Assembly (NCBI GenBank): GCA_046350675.1
Contig: JAXLZZ010000012.1
Location: 1-7,437 of the forward strand
Reading direction: 5' to 3'
Length of the DNA stretch: 7,437 nucleotides
Source of the DNA: JAXLZZ01 sp046350675
GTDB lineage: Bacteria > Patescibacteriota > Saccharimonadia > Saccharimonadales > UBA4665
Each line of letters opens with the position of its first letter. The first letter of the stretch is position 1. The position numbers and the translations under genes were made by a program. Under the pieces are notes generated by a model. The model did no database searches and was not told the DNA's origin. It worked only from the letters and a program-made list of their open reading frames with translations. Positions 1 to 5,303 of this stretch are shown here, in pieces.

Positions 1-708
1 ATACCAGCCACCATCAAATAATTGATAGCCTGTTATCGTGTCGTGCGTGACTGTTGTGTAGCGAGCATCTTGAATCGTCTGCGCCATCGGATTCAGCATT
101 ATTAGTTTCTGTAGGTTTATATTTGTAATGAGCGCCAACGGATAAAGTATTGGTGTCATATAGAATCCGGCCTGTAGAATCACCTCCCATATATAGCCTA
201 CATCTCTAAACTTTACGAATGCTGCAGATAAGAATAGTGATATGCCGAGCGCAAATAGATAAACCTCGAGTAAAATTAGCGGCAGCCATAGGGTTGTCAC
301 AAGCAAATCTACATGATTAAGCACCATAAACACAACAATTACCACCATGTTTAAGAGAAGGTTTATCGTTGCCGATATGCTACTGCTGAATACAATCATC
401 CAGCGTGGAATCTTAATCTTTCTGATGAGATCGCCCCTTCCAACTATTGAGCCAAGGCTTTGAACGGTCATCTCATTAAAGAAGTTCCATATTACAATGC
501 CCAGAAGTAGGTAGACGGGGAAATGTGGAATGCTATCACCAAGTTTTAAGAACTTTACAAAAACAACATATAAAATTGCGAAGAGGAAGAGGGGCCTGAG
601 CAGGGACCAGGCATAGCCGAGAACTGAGCCCTGATATCGGAGCTTAAAGTCAGTGCGGACGAGCTCGCTGAGCAAAGCTCTATTTTGCTTCGAAAATATA
701 TGTCTCAT
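1..708 (-). CDS. ABC-2 type polysaccharide export permease, N-terminal 236 residues (partial)
   Basis: This reads as the membrane-spanning permease of an ABC-2 exporter of the Wzm/TagG/RfbD type, which moves lipid-linked O-antigen or teichoic-acid-like glycans outward across the cytoplasmic membrane with a separate ATPase. The minus-strand frame is open from ATG at 708 to the window edge with no stop. It starts MRHIFSKQNRALLSELVRTD and continues with LRYQGSVLGYAWSLLRPLF, the hallmark amphipathic entry to the first membrane segment in this family. Several hydrophobic segments follow, then the typical FRDVGYIWEVILQAGFYMTP block near residues 175-195. Family members are usually about 260 residues, so only a short C-terminus is missing. 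The ATPase partner is not in view and would be expected further left. There is no Shine-Dalgarno; a TATAAT box lies 11 nt before the ATG. The family call is strong; the exact substrate is unknown. Confidence 0.93.
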   Translation of the reverse strand, partial: MRHIFSKQNRALLSELVRTDFKLRYQGSVLGYAWSLLRPLFLFAILYVVFVKFLKLGDSIPHFPVYLLLGIVIWNFFNEMTVQSLGSIVGRGDLIRKIKIPRWMIVFSSSISATINLLLNMVVIVVFMVLNHVDLLVTTLWLPLILLEVYLFALGISLFLSAAFVKFRDVGYIWEVILQAGFYMTPILYPLALITNINLQKLIMLNPMAQTIQDARYTTVTHDTITGYQLFDGGWY

Positions 709-719
709 CGTTTTACGCT

Positions 720-725
720 ATTATA
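720..725 (-). promoter_or_regulatory. -10 box (TATAAT) for the ABC permease
   Basis: On the minus strand TATAAT ends 11 nt before the ATG at 708, so transcription would start about 4-5 nt upstream of the start codon. No purine-rich ribosome site lies between. No convincing -35 hexamer is visible at 16-18 nt. The promoter is divergent from the nuclease promoter. Confidence 0.5.
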
Positions 726-768
726 GAGGAAATGAGAAGTTACGTCGATGTTCTGACGCACAATTTTG

Positions 769-790
769 TGTTGTGAAATAATTCTTAAAT
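769..790 (+). repeat. 22-bp direct repeat, left copy
   Basis: This stretch, beginning TGTTGTGAAATA and ending ATTCTTAAAT, is repeated base for base at 1322-1343. The two copies bracket the nuclease gene, its promoter and its terminator-like hairpin. An 11-nt portion (AATTCTTAAAT) also occurs inverted at 3460-3470, just upstream of the second coiled-coil gene. It could be a cassette boundary or an operator. Confidence 0.85.
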
Positions 791-806
791 TTAGACCTTT
801 TGATAC

Positions 807-834
807 TTGGCCTCTCTAATTGTGGGCATACAAT
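807..834 (+). promoter_or_regulatory. Putative promoter of the nuclease gene
   Basis: TTGGCC (807-812) and TACAAT (829-834) are separated by 16 nt. The -10 ends 7 nt before the ATG at 842, so the transcript would begin at or next to the start codon. This matches the -10 placement at the other leaderless-looking genes here and favours ATG 842 over the in-frame TTG at 800, which would lie inside the promoter. Confidence 0.5.
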
Positions 835-841
835 AGCTGCA

Positions 842-1225
842 ATGCCGAAAACCTACCAAGTTATCGTAAAAACAAGTCTGCGAGACGCGCCGCAAAAACA
901 TGAATTATCTGCGGCGCTAATACTAGCAAAACACTTTAAAACTGATGTCACTTTCCTTCGTCCTCAGATAGATAAAACTCCAGATATAGACATACGTGGT
1001 GAGCTCTGGGAAATTAAAAGTCCTGTGGGTAAAGGCAAAAGAACGATAGATAACAACTTTGCTAAAGCCCGTAGGCAATCACGAAATATCGTCGTAGATC
1101 TGCGTCGTAGTAAAATGCATCAAAGCAAGGCAAATGCCCGTATAAGATTCTACCTATCAACTCCTCATCACTTCAAAAAAGTGCTGGTAATAACTAAGGC
1201 TAGGAAAGTACTTGTTATTCTGTGA
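842..1225 (+). CDS. Small PD-(D/E)XK nuclease resembling CdiA C-terminal tRNase toxin domains
   Basis: This encodes a 127-residue basic protein. It shows a helix with E21 followed by Ala-rich residues, then P47-D48 and E57-I58-K59 in the context TPDIDIRGELWEIKSP, which is the PD-(D/E)XK nuclease signature. After it come TIDNNFAKARRQSRNIVVDL (residues 68-87) and a basic segment, RRSK. This order (E-helix, PD, WE(I/F)KSP, 'Q-S-N-hydrophobic-D-L') is what I recall for the CdiA_C tRNase-type toxin domain, which also occurs as a stand-alone small gene in many bacteria. The catalytic residues appear intact. No secretion signal, delivery domain or neighbouring immunity gene is visible, so its target and whether it is a toxin are inferences. 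The frame also opens from TTG at 800, but that start would overlap the likely promoter. A terminator-like hairpin follows, so it seems monocistronic. Confidence 0.8.
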   Translation: MPKTYQVIVKTSLRDAPQKHELSAALILAKHFKTDVTFLRPQIDKTPDIDIRGELWEIKSPVGKGKRTIDNNFAKARRQSRNIVVDLRRSKMHQSKANARIRFYLSTPHHFKKVLVITKARKVLVIL

Positions 1226-1248
1226 TATATATGGTAATTTTGATTTAC

Positions 1249-1290
1249 AAAAGACGTGTACGGTACTGAACTGAACCAAGCACGTCTTTT
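1249..1290 (+). terminator. Hairpin with 10-bp stem after the nuclease gene, probable terminator
   Basis: AAAAGACGTG (1249-1258) pairs perfectly with CACGTCTTTT (1281-1290) across a 22-nt loop. The descending arm ends in TTTT and is followed by ACTTTTACG, a broken T-tract. It starts 23 nt after the nuclease stop. The long loop is unusual for an intrinsic terminator, and a weak GGT/ACC pairing could shorten it. Confidence 0.65.
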
Positions 1291-1321
1291 ACTTTTACGT
1301 TGATCTGGATACTGATTTGTT

Positions 1322-1343
1322 TGTTGTGAAATAATTCTTAAAT
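1322..1343 (+). repeat. 22-bp direct repeat, right copy
   Basis: Identical to 769-790 with a start-to-start spacing of 553 bp. It lies 26 nt upstream of the -10 box of the first coiled-coil gene, so here it is also in a position to act as a regulatory site. Confidence 0.85.
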
Positions 1344-1359
1344 CTCTGTACAGGCTGAT

Positions 1360-1395
1360 AATTCGAGACTATAATCAACAGTCCAGCATAAGGAG
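1360..1395 (+). promoter_or_regulatory. Promoter and Shine-Dalgarno of coiled-coil gene 1 (shared with gene 2)
   Basis: TATAAT lies at 1370-1375 and AAGGAG at 1390-1395, 7 nt before ATG 1403. The 27 nt at 1360-1386 match 3467-3493, in front of paralogue 2, at 23 of 27 positions including the -10 box and the GTCCAG start region. The predicted leader is about 20 nt. No strong -35 is seen (TGTACA lies at a 17-nt spacing). Confidence 0.7.
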
Positions 1396-1402
1396 CAAAG
1401 AC

Positions 1403-1684
1403 ATGTCTGATGTTTATTCTGAATTGAGAGTCCGTACAATCGTAAAAGAAGAGATTGCCAGTAGCCCTCTTATTGAAAAACTGAGTGCTGAAGTCTATCG
1501 AATTGGGGTGATGCTAGAAGATAATTCTAGCAAATTAGATGCCGCACTTGAGCTTGTAAGTAGCTATCGCCCAACAGCTGCGCTTGTTAAATGGCATGAA
1601 GAACGCATAACTCTCCTTGAAAATACTCAAAAACTACTCGTAGACACCGTCGCAGCACACTCCACTCAACTCAAAGCAACTTAA
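1403..1684 (+). CDS. Small coiled-coil-like hypothetical protein, paralogue 1
   Basis: I do not recognise this 93-residue protein by name. It is soluble, charged and apparently all-helical, with no signal peptide or membrane segment. The N-terminus (MSDVYSELRVRTIVKEEI) and a central block (VYRIGVMLEDNSSKLDAALELVSSY, roughly residues 31-55) are shared with the proteins at 3505-3798 and 3802-4113. The second half (HEERITLLENTQKLLVDTVAAHS) has a heptad-like hydrophobic pattern consistent with a coiled coil, so oligomerisation is plausible. It has a consensus -10 box and a real Shine-Dalgarno (AAGGAG, 7 nt), unlike the neighbouring glycan genes. Repeat element A begins 3 nt after its stop. The gene is well supported by paralogy and promoter conservation; its function is unknown. 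Confidence 0.82.
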   Translation: MSDVYSELRVRTIVKEEIASSPLIEKLSAEVYRIGVMLEDNSSKLDAALELVSSYRPTAALVKWHEERITLLENTQKLLVDTVAAHSTQLKAT

Positions 1685-1687
1685 ATT

Positions 1688-1956
1688 CCCTCGCCCTCAG
1701 CGAAGTTCCATGGCTGTTCTGCGAGTATCAACACCCGTAATGTGATTTACTCGCTGTGAAAGCAACAATTAGTGTTCTCGAACTCTGCTGAACGAGATTC
1801 CTATGGAATCTATGACGAGTGAGGCCGACCGTAGGGAGTTGTTTGAGACATTGTTGCGCTTTACAGCTAGTAAGTCAGGTGAAGGGTGTGCTCGTGATCT
1901 TTTGCCTTCTTTTACATCAAGGTAAAAGAAGGAACTTGGTTCTTTGTTGAAAGAAC
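1688..1956 (+). repeat. Hairpin-rich intergenic repeat, copy A (diverged)
   Basis: It begins with CCTCGC/GCGAAG around a CCTCA loop (one mismatched pair), followed by CCATGGC, as in copies B, C and D. The middle is diverged but keeps GATTCC-TAT-GGAATC (1796-1810), in the relative position where B and C carry CCAATC/GATTGG, and a GAGTTGTT block. The 3' end has an 11-bp hairpin (1905-1915 with 1922-1932, loop ATCAAG) and a 7-bp hairpin, GTTCTTT-GTTG-AAAGAAC (1939-1956). It starts 3 nt after coiled-coil gene 1. No protein is credible here. Confidence 0.75.
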
Positions 1957-1968
1957 ATATAGATTGGG

Positions 1969-2013
1969 TCCCAGCCGGAGCCTGTGCTGAACTTGATTCA
2001 GTGCTGGGATGAC
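1969..2013 (+). repeat. Imperfect palindrome ending in GGGATGAC
   Basis: TCCCAGC (1969-1975) pairs with GCTGGGA (2003-2009), and inside it CTGAA-CTTGA-TTCAG forms a second stem. The 3' end reads GGGATGAC. A related palindrome sits inside element B at 3323-3343. This resembles the dispersed TCCC...GGGATGAC hairpins seen in many bacterial genomes. Confidence 0.65.
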
Positions 2014-2039
2014 AATCCCACCATTCCACCACTATCAGC

Positions 2040-2045
2040 TATACT
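2040..2045 (+). promoter_or_regulatory. -10 box (TATACT) 6 nt before the GT2 start
   Basis: TATACT is followed by exactly 6 nt and ATG 2052, with no Shine-Dalgarno. The context AGCTATACTGTT is identical to that before the GT4 gene (4147-4158). The transcript is therefore expected to be leaderless. No -35 consensus is visible. Confidence 0.6.
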
Positions 2046-2051
2046 GTTTGT

Positions 2052-3050
2052 ATGTCTAAAACAGCAGTTGTTGTACCGAATTGGAATGGAGCTGATGATC
2101 TAGGTAAATGCCTGGATTCATTATTAGATCAAAGCCACAAGGCGCATATAATCGTAGTCGACAATGGTTCGACCGATGGCTCACTTGACGTGTTAAGTAA
2201 GTACTCAGGGGTGGAGCTGATACAGCGCGAAAAAAACTATGGATATACCGGCGGGGTTAACCCGGGTTTTGAGCGTGCAATTGAGCTTGGCCTAGATTAC
2301 GTTGCACCTTTTAATAACGATGCTGTCGCAGATAAAGACTGGCTCAAACACCTTGTAAAAGCCCTCGATGATAGTCCTGCAACAGGCGTTGTAACCAGTA
2401 AAATCCTCAACCAAGATGGTTCAGAGATTGATAGCACCGGTGATTATTATACGATTTGGGGCTTACCGTATCCACGCGGACGTGGTGAAAAAGATATCAA
2501 TAAATATGATGGTGAAACTGAAATTTTTGCCGCGAGCGGCGGTGCCAGCCTGTATCGAGTGAAGATGCTTGAGGAAATTGGGCTTCTGGATCAGGCATTT
2601 TTTGCCTACTACGAAGATGTGGACCTAAGTTTTCGCGCTCAACTGGCGGGTTGGAAAGTACTATTTGAACCCAAAGCGGTTGTATATCATCAAATCGGCG
2701 CCACCAGCGGCAAAATCAAGGGTTTTGCAACCTATCAAACAGTTAAGAATCTACCGTGGCTATTCTGGAAGAATATTCCAGGTACGTATTTGTGGCGGGT
2801 GTTTCCCAGATTATTCGTGGTTTATAACTCATTCTATTTGCGCGCAATTACTAGAGGTCAGTTTGTGCCAGCCACGAAAGGTATGGTTGTATCAATCATT
2901 CGCTTCCCTATCATCCTCGCTCAACGATATAAGATCCAACATAATCGGAAAGTGCCCGCTAAATACATTTGGGATACCATGGTGCACGATTTACCACCGA
3001 ATGCTAAGGCCCTGCGGAAACTCTTCCGCAAACCAGTTCGTAGTTCGTAG
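2052..3050 (+). CDS. GT2-family glycosyltransferase (rhamnosyltransferase-like)
   Basis: This 332-residue protein is an inverting GT-A glycosyltransferase that would transfer a sugar from a nucleotide donor to a growing glycan at the cytoplasmic membrane face. Visible motifs are VVVPNWNG (6-13), VDNGSTDGS (36-44, nucleotide binding), FNND (87-90, the DxD-equivalent metal site), GGASLYR (163-169) and FFAYYEDVDLSFR (183-195, containing the catalytic-region ED), followed by H213. This arrangement is typical of WbbL-type rhamnosyltransferases, but the donor sugar cannot be read from sequence. The C-terminal third is aromatic and basic and may lie along the membrane. The ATG at 2052 is supported by the -10 box 6 nt upstream. 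The last codons and the TAG stop lie within a run of 7-nt repeats that leads to element B. Confidence 0.94.
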   Translation: MSKTAVVVPNWNGADDLGKCLDSLLDQSHKAHIIVVDNGSTDGSLDVLSKYSGVELIQREKNYGYTGGVNPGFERAIELGLDYVAPFNNDAVADKDWLKHLVKALDDSPATGVVTSKILNQDGSEIDSTGDYYTIWGLPYPRGRGEKDINKYDGETEIFAASGGASLYRVKMLEEIGLLDQAFFAYYEDVDLSFRAQLAGWKVLFEPKAVVYHQIGATSGKIKGFATYQTVKNLPWLFWKNIPGTYLWRVFPRLFVVYNSFYLRAITRGQFVPATKGMVVSIIRFPIILAQRYKIQHNRKVPAKYIWDTMVHDLPPNAKALRKLFRKPVRSS

Positions 3051-3062
3051 TTCGAAGTTCGC
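3035..3062 (+). repeat. Tandem heptamer array, 4 x AGTTCGN, over the GT2 stop codon
   Basis: Four consecutive 7-nt units read AGTTCGT, AGTTCGT, AGTTCGA, AGTTCGC. The first two encode the final residues of the glycosyltransferase and the TAG stop (3048-3050) falls at the join of units two and three. Element B starts 10 nt after the array. A similar array precedes element C. Confidence 0.85.
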
Positions 3063-3072
3063 TGTTAAATTT

Positions 3073-3432
3073 CCTCGCTCAGCGAGGTGCCATGGCGGTT
3101 AGTGGCAGTAGAGCGAAATCCTGGCGTGATTGTTGTGATAGCACAATATCTGTGGTGAGACATGTTTGAGCCAATCTTTGATTGGTGAGTTGTTGAACCC
3201 ATTGCGCTAGTCGACAACCATCACCCAAGATGAGCGTCCTGCCTTGATCTTTTGCTTTCTTTTGGATCAAGCCAAAAGAGTGTGGGCAAAGCGCATGGGC
3301 ACCTTGTACATAGATTGATTGGATCCCAAATCAAGTTTGGGATGACGTAGAGGGTGGAGGCTGTGCTCTTGGGTTTTTGCCTACTTCCCAGGCCAAGCCA
3401 AAAGTAAGAACTTGGTTCTTTGTTGAAAGAAC
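3073..3432 (+). repeat. Hairpin-rich intergenic repeat, copy B (with internal insertion)
   Basis: It opens with CCTCGC-TCA-GCGAGG (3073-3087) and from there to about 3129 is essentially the same as copies C and D. Internal hairpins include TTGTG-ATAG-CACAA (3133-3146) and CCAATC-TTT-GATTGG (3171-3185). The U-rich hairpin at 3258-3279 (TCTTTTGG/CCAAAAGA, loop ATCAAG) is followed by about 105-115 nt not present in A or C, which carries a TCCC/GGGATGAC palindrome. A second, damaged copy of that hairpin's 3' arm (CCAAAAGTAAG) and the terminal GTTCTTT-GTTG-AAAGAAC hairpin then close the element. It fills most of the 454-bp gap between GT2 and coiled-coil gene 2; no gene is seen in it. Confidence 0.88.
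3323..3343 (+). repeat. Perfect 8-bp palindrome ATCCCAAA-TCAAG-TTTGGGAT inside element B
   Basis: An 8-bp perfect stem with a TCAAG loop, followed by GAC to give the GGGATGAC ending also seen at 2003-2013. It is embedded in the extra segment that distinguishes copy B, so it probably arrived with that insertion. Confidence 0.75.
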
Positions 3433-3466
3433 ATGAACTTTTCGTTAAATGTCTATGCGATTTAAG

Positions 3467-3496
3467 AATTCAGGACTATAATTAACCGTCCAGGAG
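3467..3496 (+). promoter_or_regulatory. Promoter and Shine-Dalgarno of coiled-coil gene 2
   Basis: TATAAT is at 3477-3482, and AGGAG at 3492-3496 lies 8 nt before ATG 3505. The 27 nt at 3467-3493 match the promoter of coiled-coil gene 1 at 23 positions. ATTTAAGAATT (3460-3470), just upstream, is the reverse complement of part of the 22-bp repeat that flanks the nuclease. Confidence 0.7.
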
Positions 3497-3504
3497 AAAT
3501 TACT

Positions 3505-3798
3505 ATGGCAGATGTGTATTCAGAAAAGCGAGTTCGGCAGATAGTCTCTGAAGAGGTTGATAAGGCAATTGGTAAAAACCCTACCATTAAAGATCTTGTA
3601 TTCGAAGTTCATCGTACCCAAGTATTGCTAGAAGATAATACCAGCAAGGTTGATACTATGCTTGAGGTACTCAGCGAGTACTTAAAGACTTCTCAGCGTG
3701 TCGACGAACACGAAACCCGTATTATTACACTTGAGAATAAACAGAATATACTTTCCAAAACCGTAAAATCTCATTCAAGACAATTTAGGACCATGTAG
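3505..3798 (+). CDS. Small coiled-coil-like hypothetical protein, paralogue 2
   Basis: This 97-residue, charged, apparently all-helical protein is clearly paralogous to the product of 1403-1684. MADVYSEKRVRQIVSEEV matches MSDVYSELRVRTIVKEEI, and VLLEDNTSKVDTMLEVLSEY matches VMLEDNSSKLDAALELVSSY. The C-terminal half (VDEHETRIITLENKQNILSK) has the spacing of a coiled coil. There is no membrane segment, enzyme motif or zinc ligand set. The gene has its own TATAAT and AGGAG sites. A third, more divergent family member follows after 3 nt, so the two are probably cotranscribed. Conservation of both protein and promoter argues it is a real, functional gene; no role can be assigned. Confidence 0.85.
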   Translation: MADVYSEKRVRQIVSEEVDKAIGKNPTIKDLVFEVHRTQVLLEDNTSKVDTMLEVLSEYLKTSQRVDEHETRIITLENKQNILSKTVKSHSRQFRTM

Positions 3799-3801
3799 TA
3801 C

Positions 3802-4113
3802 ATGCATGTTTCTAGCTGCAAGCTCCGGATGCAAACATTGGTGCTCAATGAGGTGACCGAGAGCCCTGTTTATGTAAGCATTATTAGTGGTAATACTATC
3901 AAAACAGAGATTCGTCGTCAGGGGATTTTACTGAAAGATATAACTAGTAAGACTAATTTACTTCTTGAAATGGTAGTCGATCTAGTTAAGTGCCAGGATC
4001 GAGTGAAAAAACGCGAAAAGCCCAGTGTTGCAGTTGAAGCAGCCGAGAAACTGTTAGCCAAATCAACACTTGATGATTCGAAACGACTAAAGACTACTGA
4101 CTTATTTTCCTAA
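3802..4113 (+). CDS. Divergent tandem paralogue 3 of the coiled-coil-like family
   Basis: This 103-residue protein starts 3 nt after the stop of paralogue 2, with AGGA (3787-3790) inside the preceding gene as a possible ribosome site, so translation is likely coupled. It aligns without gaps over the first 18 residues with paralogue 1 (MHVSSCKLRMQTLVLNEV against MSDVYSELRVRTIVKEEI). It also keeps the core pattern IRRQGILLKDITSKTNLLLEMVVDL. The HExRIxxLE stretch is lost and the C-terminal 25 residues look unrelated. It may be a diverged functional duplicate or a gene in decay whose frame has not yet broken. Function is unknown. Confidence 0.65.
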   Translation: MHVSSCKLRMQTLVLNEVTESPVYVSIISGNTIKTEIRRQGILLKDITSKTNLLLEMVVDLVKCQDRVKKREKPSVAVEAAEKLLAKSTLDDSKRLKTTDLFS

Positions 4114-4115
4114 AG

Positions 4116-4143
4116 CAGTTCCTGCTAACTGCTACCAGCTACA
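4116..4143 (+). repeat. Degenerate 7-nt-period run between coiled-coil gene 3 and GT4
   Basis: The units read CAGTTCC, TGCTAAC, TGCTACC and AGCTACA, starting just after the TAA of the preceding gene and ending at the GT4 promoter. The sequence is unrelated to the other arrays but the period is the same. It is degenerate, so chance cannot be excluded. Confidence 0.45.
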
Positions 4144-4149
4144 CTGAGC

Positions 4150-4155
4150 TATACT
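4150..4155 (+). promoter_or_regulatory. -10 box (TATACT) 6 nt before the GT4 start
   Basis: TATACT, 6 nt, then ATG 4162, in the same AGCTATACTGTT context as the GT2 gene. There is no Shine-Dalgarno, so a leaderless mRNA is expected. This gives GT4 its own promoter although the preceding gene ends only 48 nt upstream. Confidence 0.6.
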
Positions 4156-4161
4156 GTTGCT

Positions 4162-5265
4162 ATGTCACATATAGTAATTGATGCACGCGAGCTTAGAACC
4201 AGCACTGGACGATATGTAGAACGGTTGCTTCACTACTTGCAAGAGATTGATCACCACAATGATTACACCGTATTGATAAAGCCTAAGGACCTGGACGGCT
4301 GGAAGCCACATAACCCAAACTTTAAGCCCGTTGCCTGCCCGCACCAAGAATTCACTTTTGCAGAGCAAATTGGCCTCAAATTACAGATAGAAAAACTCGA
4401 CCCTGACTTAGTACATTTTGCAATGACACAACAGCCAATTAGCTATCGCGGCAAGACGGTAACCACCATTCATGATCTTACTACTATGCGCTTTGATAAT
4501 CCGGCCAAAAATAAATTGGTATTTAGATTTAAGCAAGGTGTTTACTCATACGTCATTCACCGTGTGGCAAAAAAATCAATTGCACTCATCACACCTACTC
4601 AATTTGTGAAAGAAGATGTTGCTACCTACACCGGTGTTGATCCAGAAAAAATTACTGTGACGCTTGAGTCTGCGGATGTAATACATGACCCTGTCGAACC
4701 CTTTGGCTCGCTCAAGGGCAAACAGTTCTTGATGTATGTGGGTCGACCCACACCACACAAAAATCTTGAACGACTTATAGAAGCTTTTGTAACTCTAAAG
4801 GGGCAGCACCCGGATGTAAAGTTAGTACTTGCTGGCAAAAAAGATGACAATTATCGACGAATTGAGCGCAACGTTGCAGCACGAGGCATTACAAATGTTA
4901 TATTTACTGACTTTATCACCGATGGCCAGTTACGCTGGTTGTTTGAGAATTGTGCAGCATATGTATTCCCAAGCCTAAGCGAGGGCTTTGGGCTGCCTGG
5001 TCTTGAGGCAATGCTATTAGGCGCACCAGTGGTAAGCAGTAACGCTACCTGTCTGCCAGAAGTATACGGTGATGCTGCTCACTATTTTGATCCGCTCGAT
5101 GTACAGAACATGGCCGATGCCATCAATGAAGTTCTCACCAATAAAGAATTACGTCAAGCTCTTATCAAAAAAGGGCCTGTTCAAGCCCAGAAGTATTCAT
5201 GGAAGCGAATGGCAGAACAAACCCTTGATGTCTACAACATCGCTCTTGCTGCAGACGCTCATTAG
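4162..5265 (+). CDS. GT4-family glycosyltransferase
   Basis: This 367-residue protein is a retaining GT-B glycosyltransferase, probably acting at the inner membrane face on a lipid-linked glycan. The N-terminal domain has the short acceptor-side motif TSTGRYVERLLHYL (13-26) and TTIHDLTTMRF (101-111), which is typical of mannosyl/glucosyl GT4 enzymes. The C-terminal donor-binding domain shows MYVGRPTPHKNLERLIEAF (191-209), with the conserved Lys at 200, and SEGFGLPGLEAMLLGAPVV (273-291), containing the E-x7-E pair E274/E282. PEVYGDAAHYFDP (299-311) closes the domain. The length is normal and nothing is truncated. The start is supported by the -10 box 6 nt upstream. The TAG stop overlaps a heptamer array that leads to element C. 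Donor and acceptor sugars are not predictable. Confidence 0.95.
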   Translation: MSHIVIDARELRTSTGRYVERLLHYLQEIDHHNDYTVLIKPKDLDGWKPHNPNFKPVACPHQEFTFAEQIGLKLQIEKLDPDLVHFAMTQQPISYRGKTVTTIHDLTTMRFDNPAKNKLVFRFKQGVYSYVIHRVAKKSIALITPTQFVKEDVATYTGVDPEKITVTLESADVIHDPVEPFGSLKGKQFLMYVGRPTPHKNLERLIEAFVTLKGQHPDVKLVLAGKKDDNYRRIERNVAARGITNVIFTDFITDGQLRWLFENCAAYVFPSLSEGFGLPGLEAMLLGAPVVSSNATCLPEVYGDAAHYFDPLDVQNMADAINEVLTNKELRQALIKKGPVQAQKYSWKRMAEQTLDVYNIALAADAH

Positions 5266-5291
5266 TTCGAGGTTCGAGGTTTATGGTTCGT
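5264..5291 (+). repeat. Tandem heptamer array over the GT4 stop codon
   Basis: The units are AGTTCGA, GGTTCGA, GGTTTAT and GGTTCGT. The TAG stop (5263-5265) supplies the first two bases of the array. As with the array at 3035-3062, a repeat element begins shortly afterwards, here 12 nt downstream. Confidence 0.8.
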
Positions 5292-5303
5292 CGATTGAAT
5301 AAT

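Noticed and set aside
800..841. Upstream TTG start extending the nuclease by 14 residues
   Set aside because: The extension would overlap the likely promoter (TTGGCC at 807-812, TACAAT at 829-834); ATG 842 sits 7 nt after the -10 box, as at neighbouring genes.
1769..2032. Minus-strand open frame of 87 codons across element A
   Set aside because: It covers the repeat and a palindrome, has no recognisable domain, and is not conserved in frame in copies B or C.
2665..3102. Open frame overlapping the end of the GT2 gene in another frame
   Set aside because: It lies in the shadow of a clear glycosyltransferase and has no convincing start signal or motif.
3092..3169. 25-codon open frame beginning at CCATGG inside element B
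   Set aside because: In copy C a one-base indel ends the same frame after 15 codons (5326-5373), and copy A is diverged, so no peptide is conserved. No ribosome site precedes it.
3079..3270. Minus-strand open frame of 63 codons across element B
   Set aside because: It is the reverse of the repeat element; indels between copies shift the frame and the sequence is low in information.
3035..5291. Short repeat arrays as CRISPR
   Set aside because: Units are 7 nt, contiguous and without spacers, and no cas gene is present.
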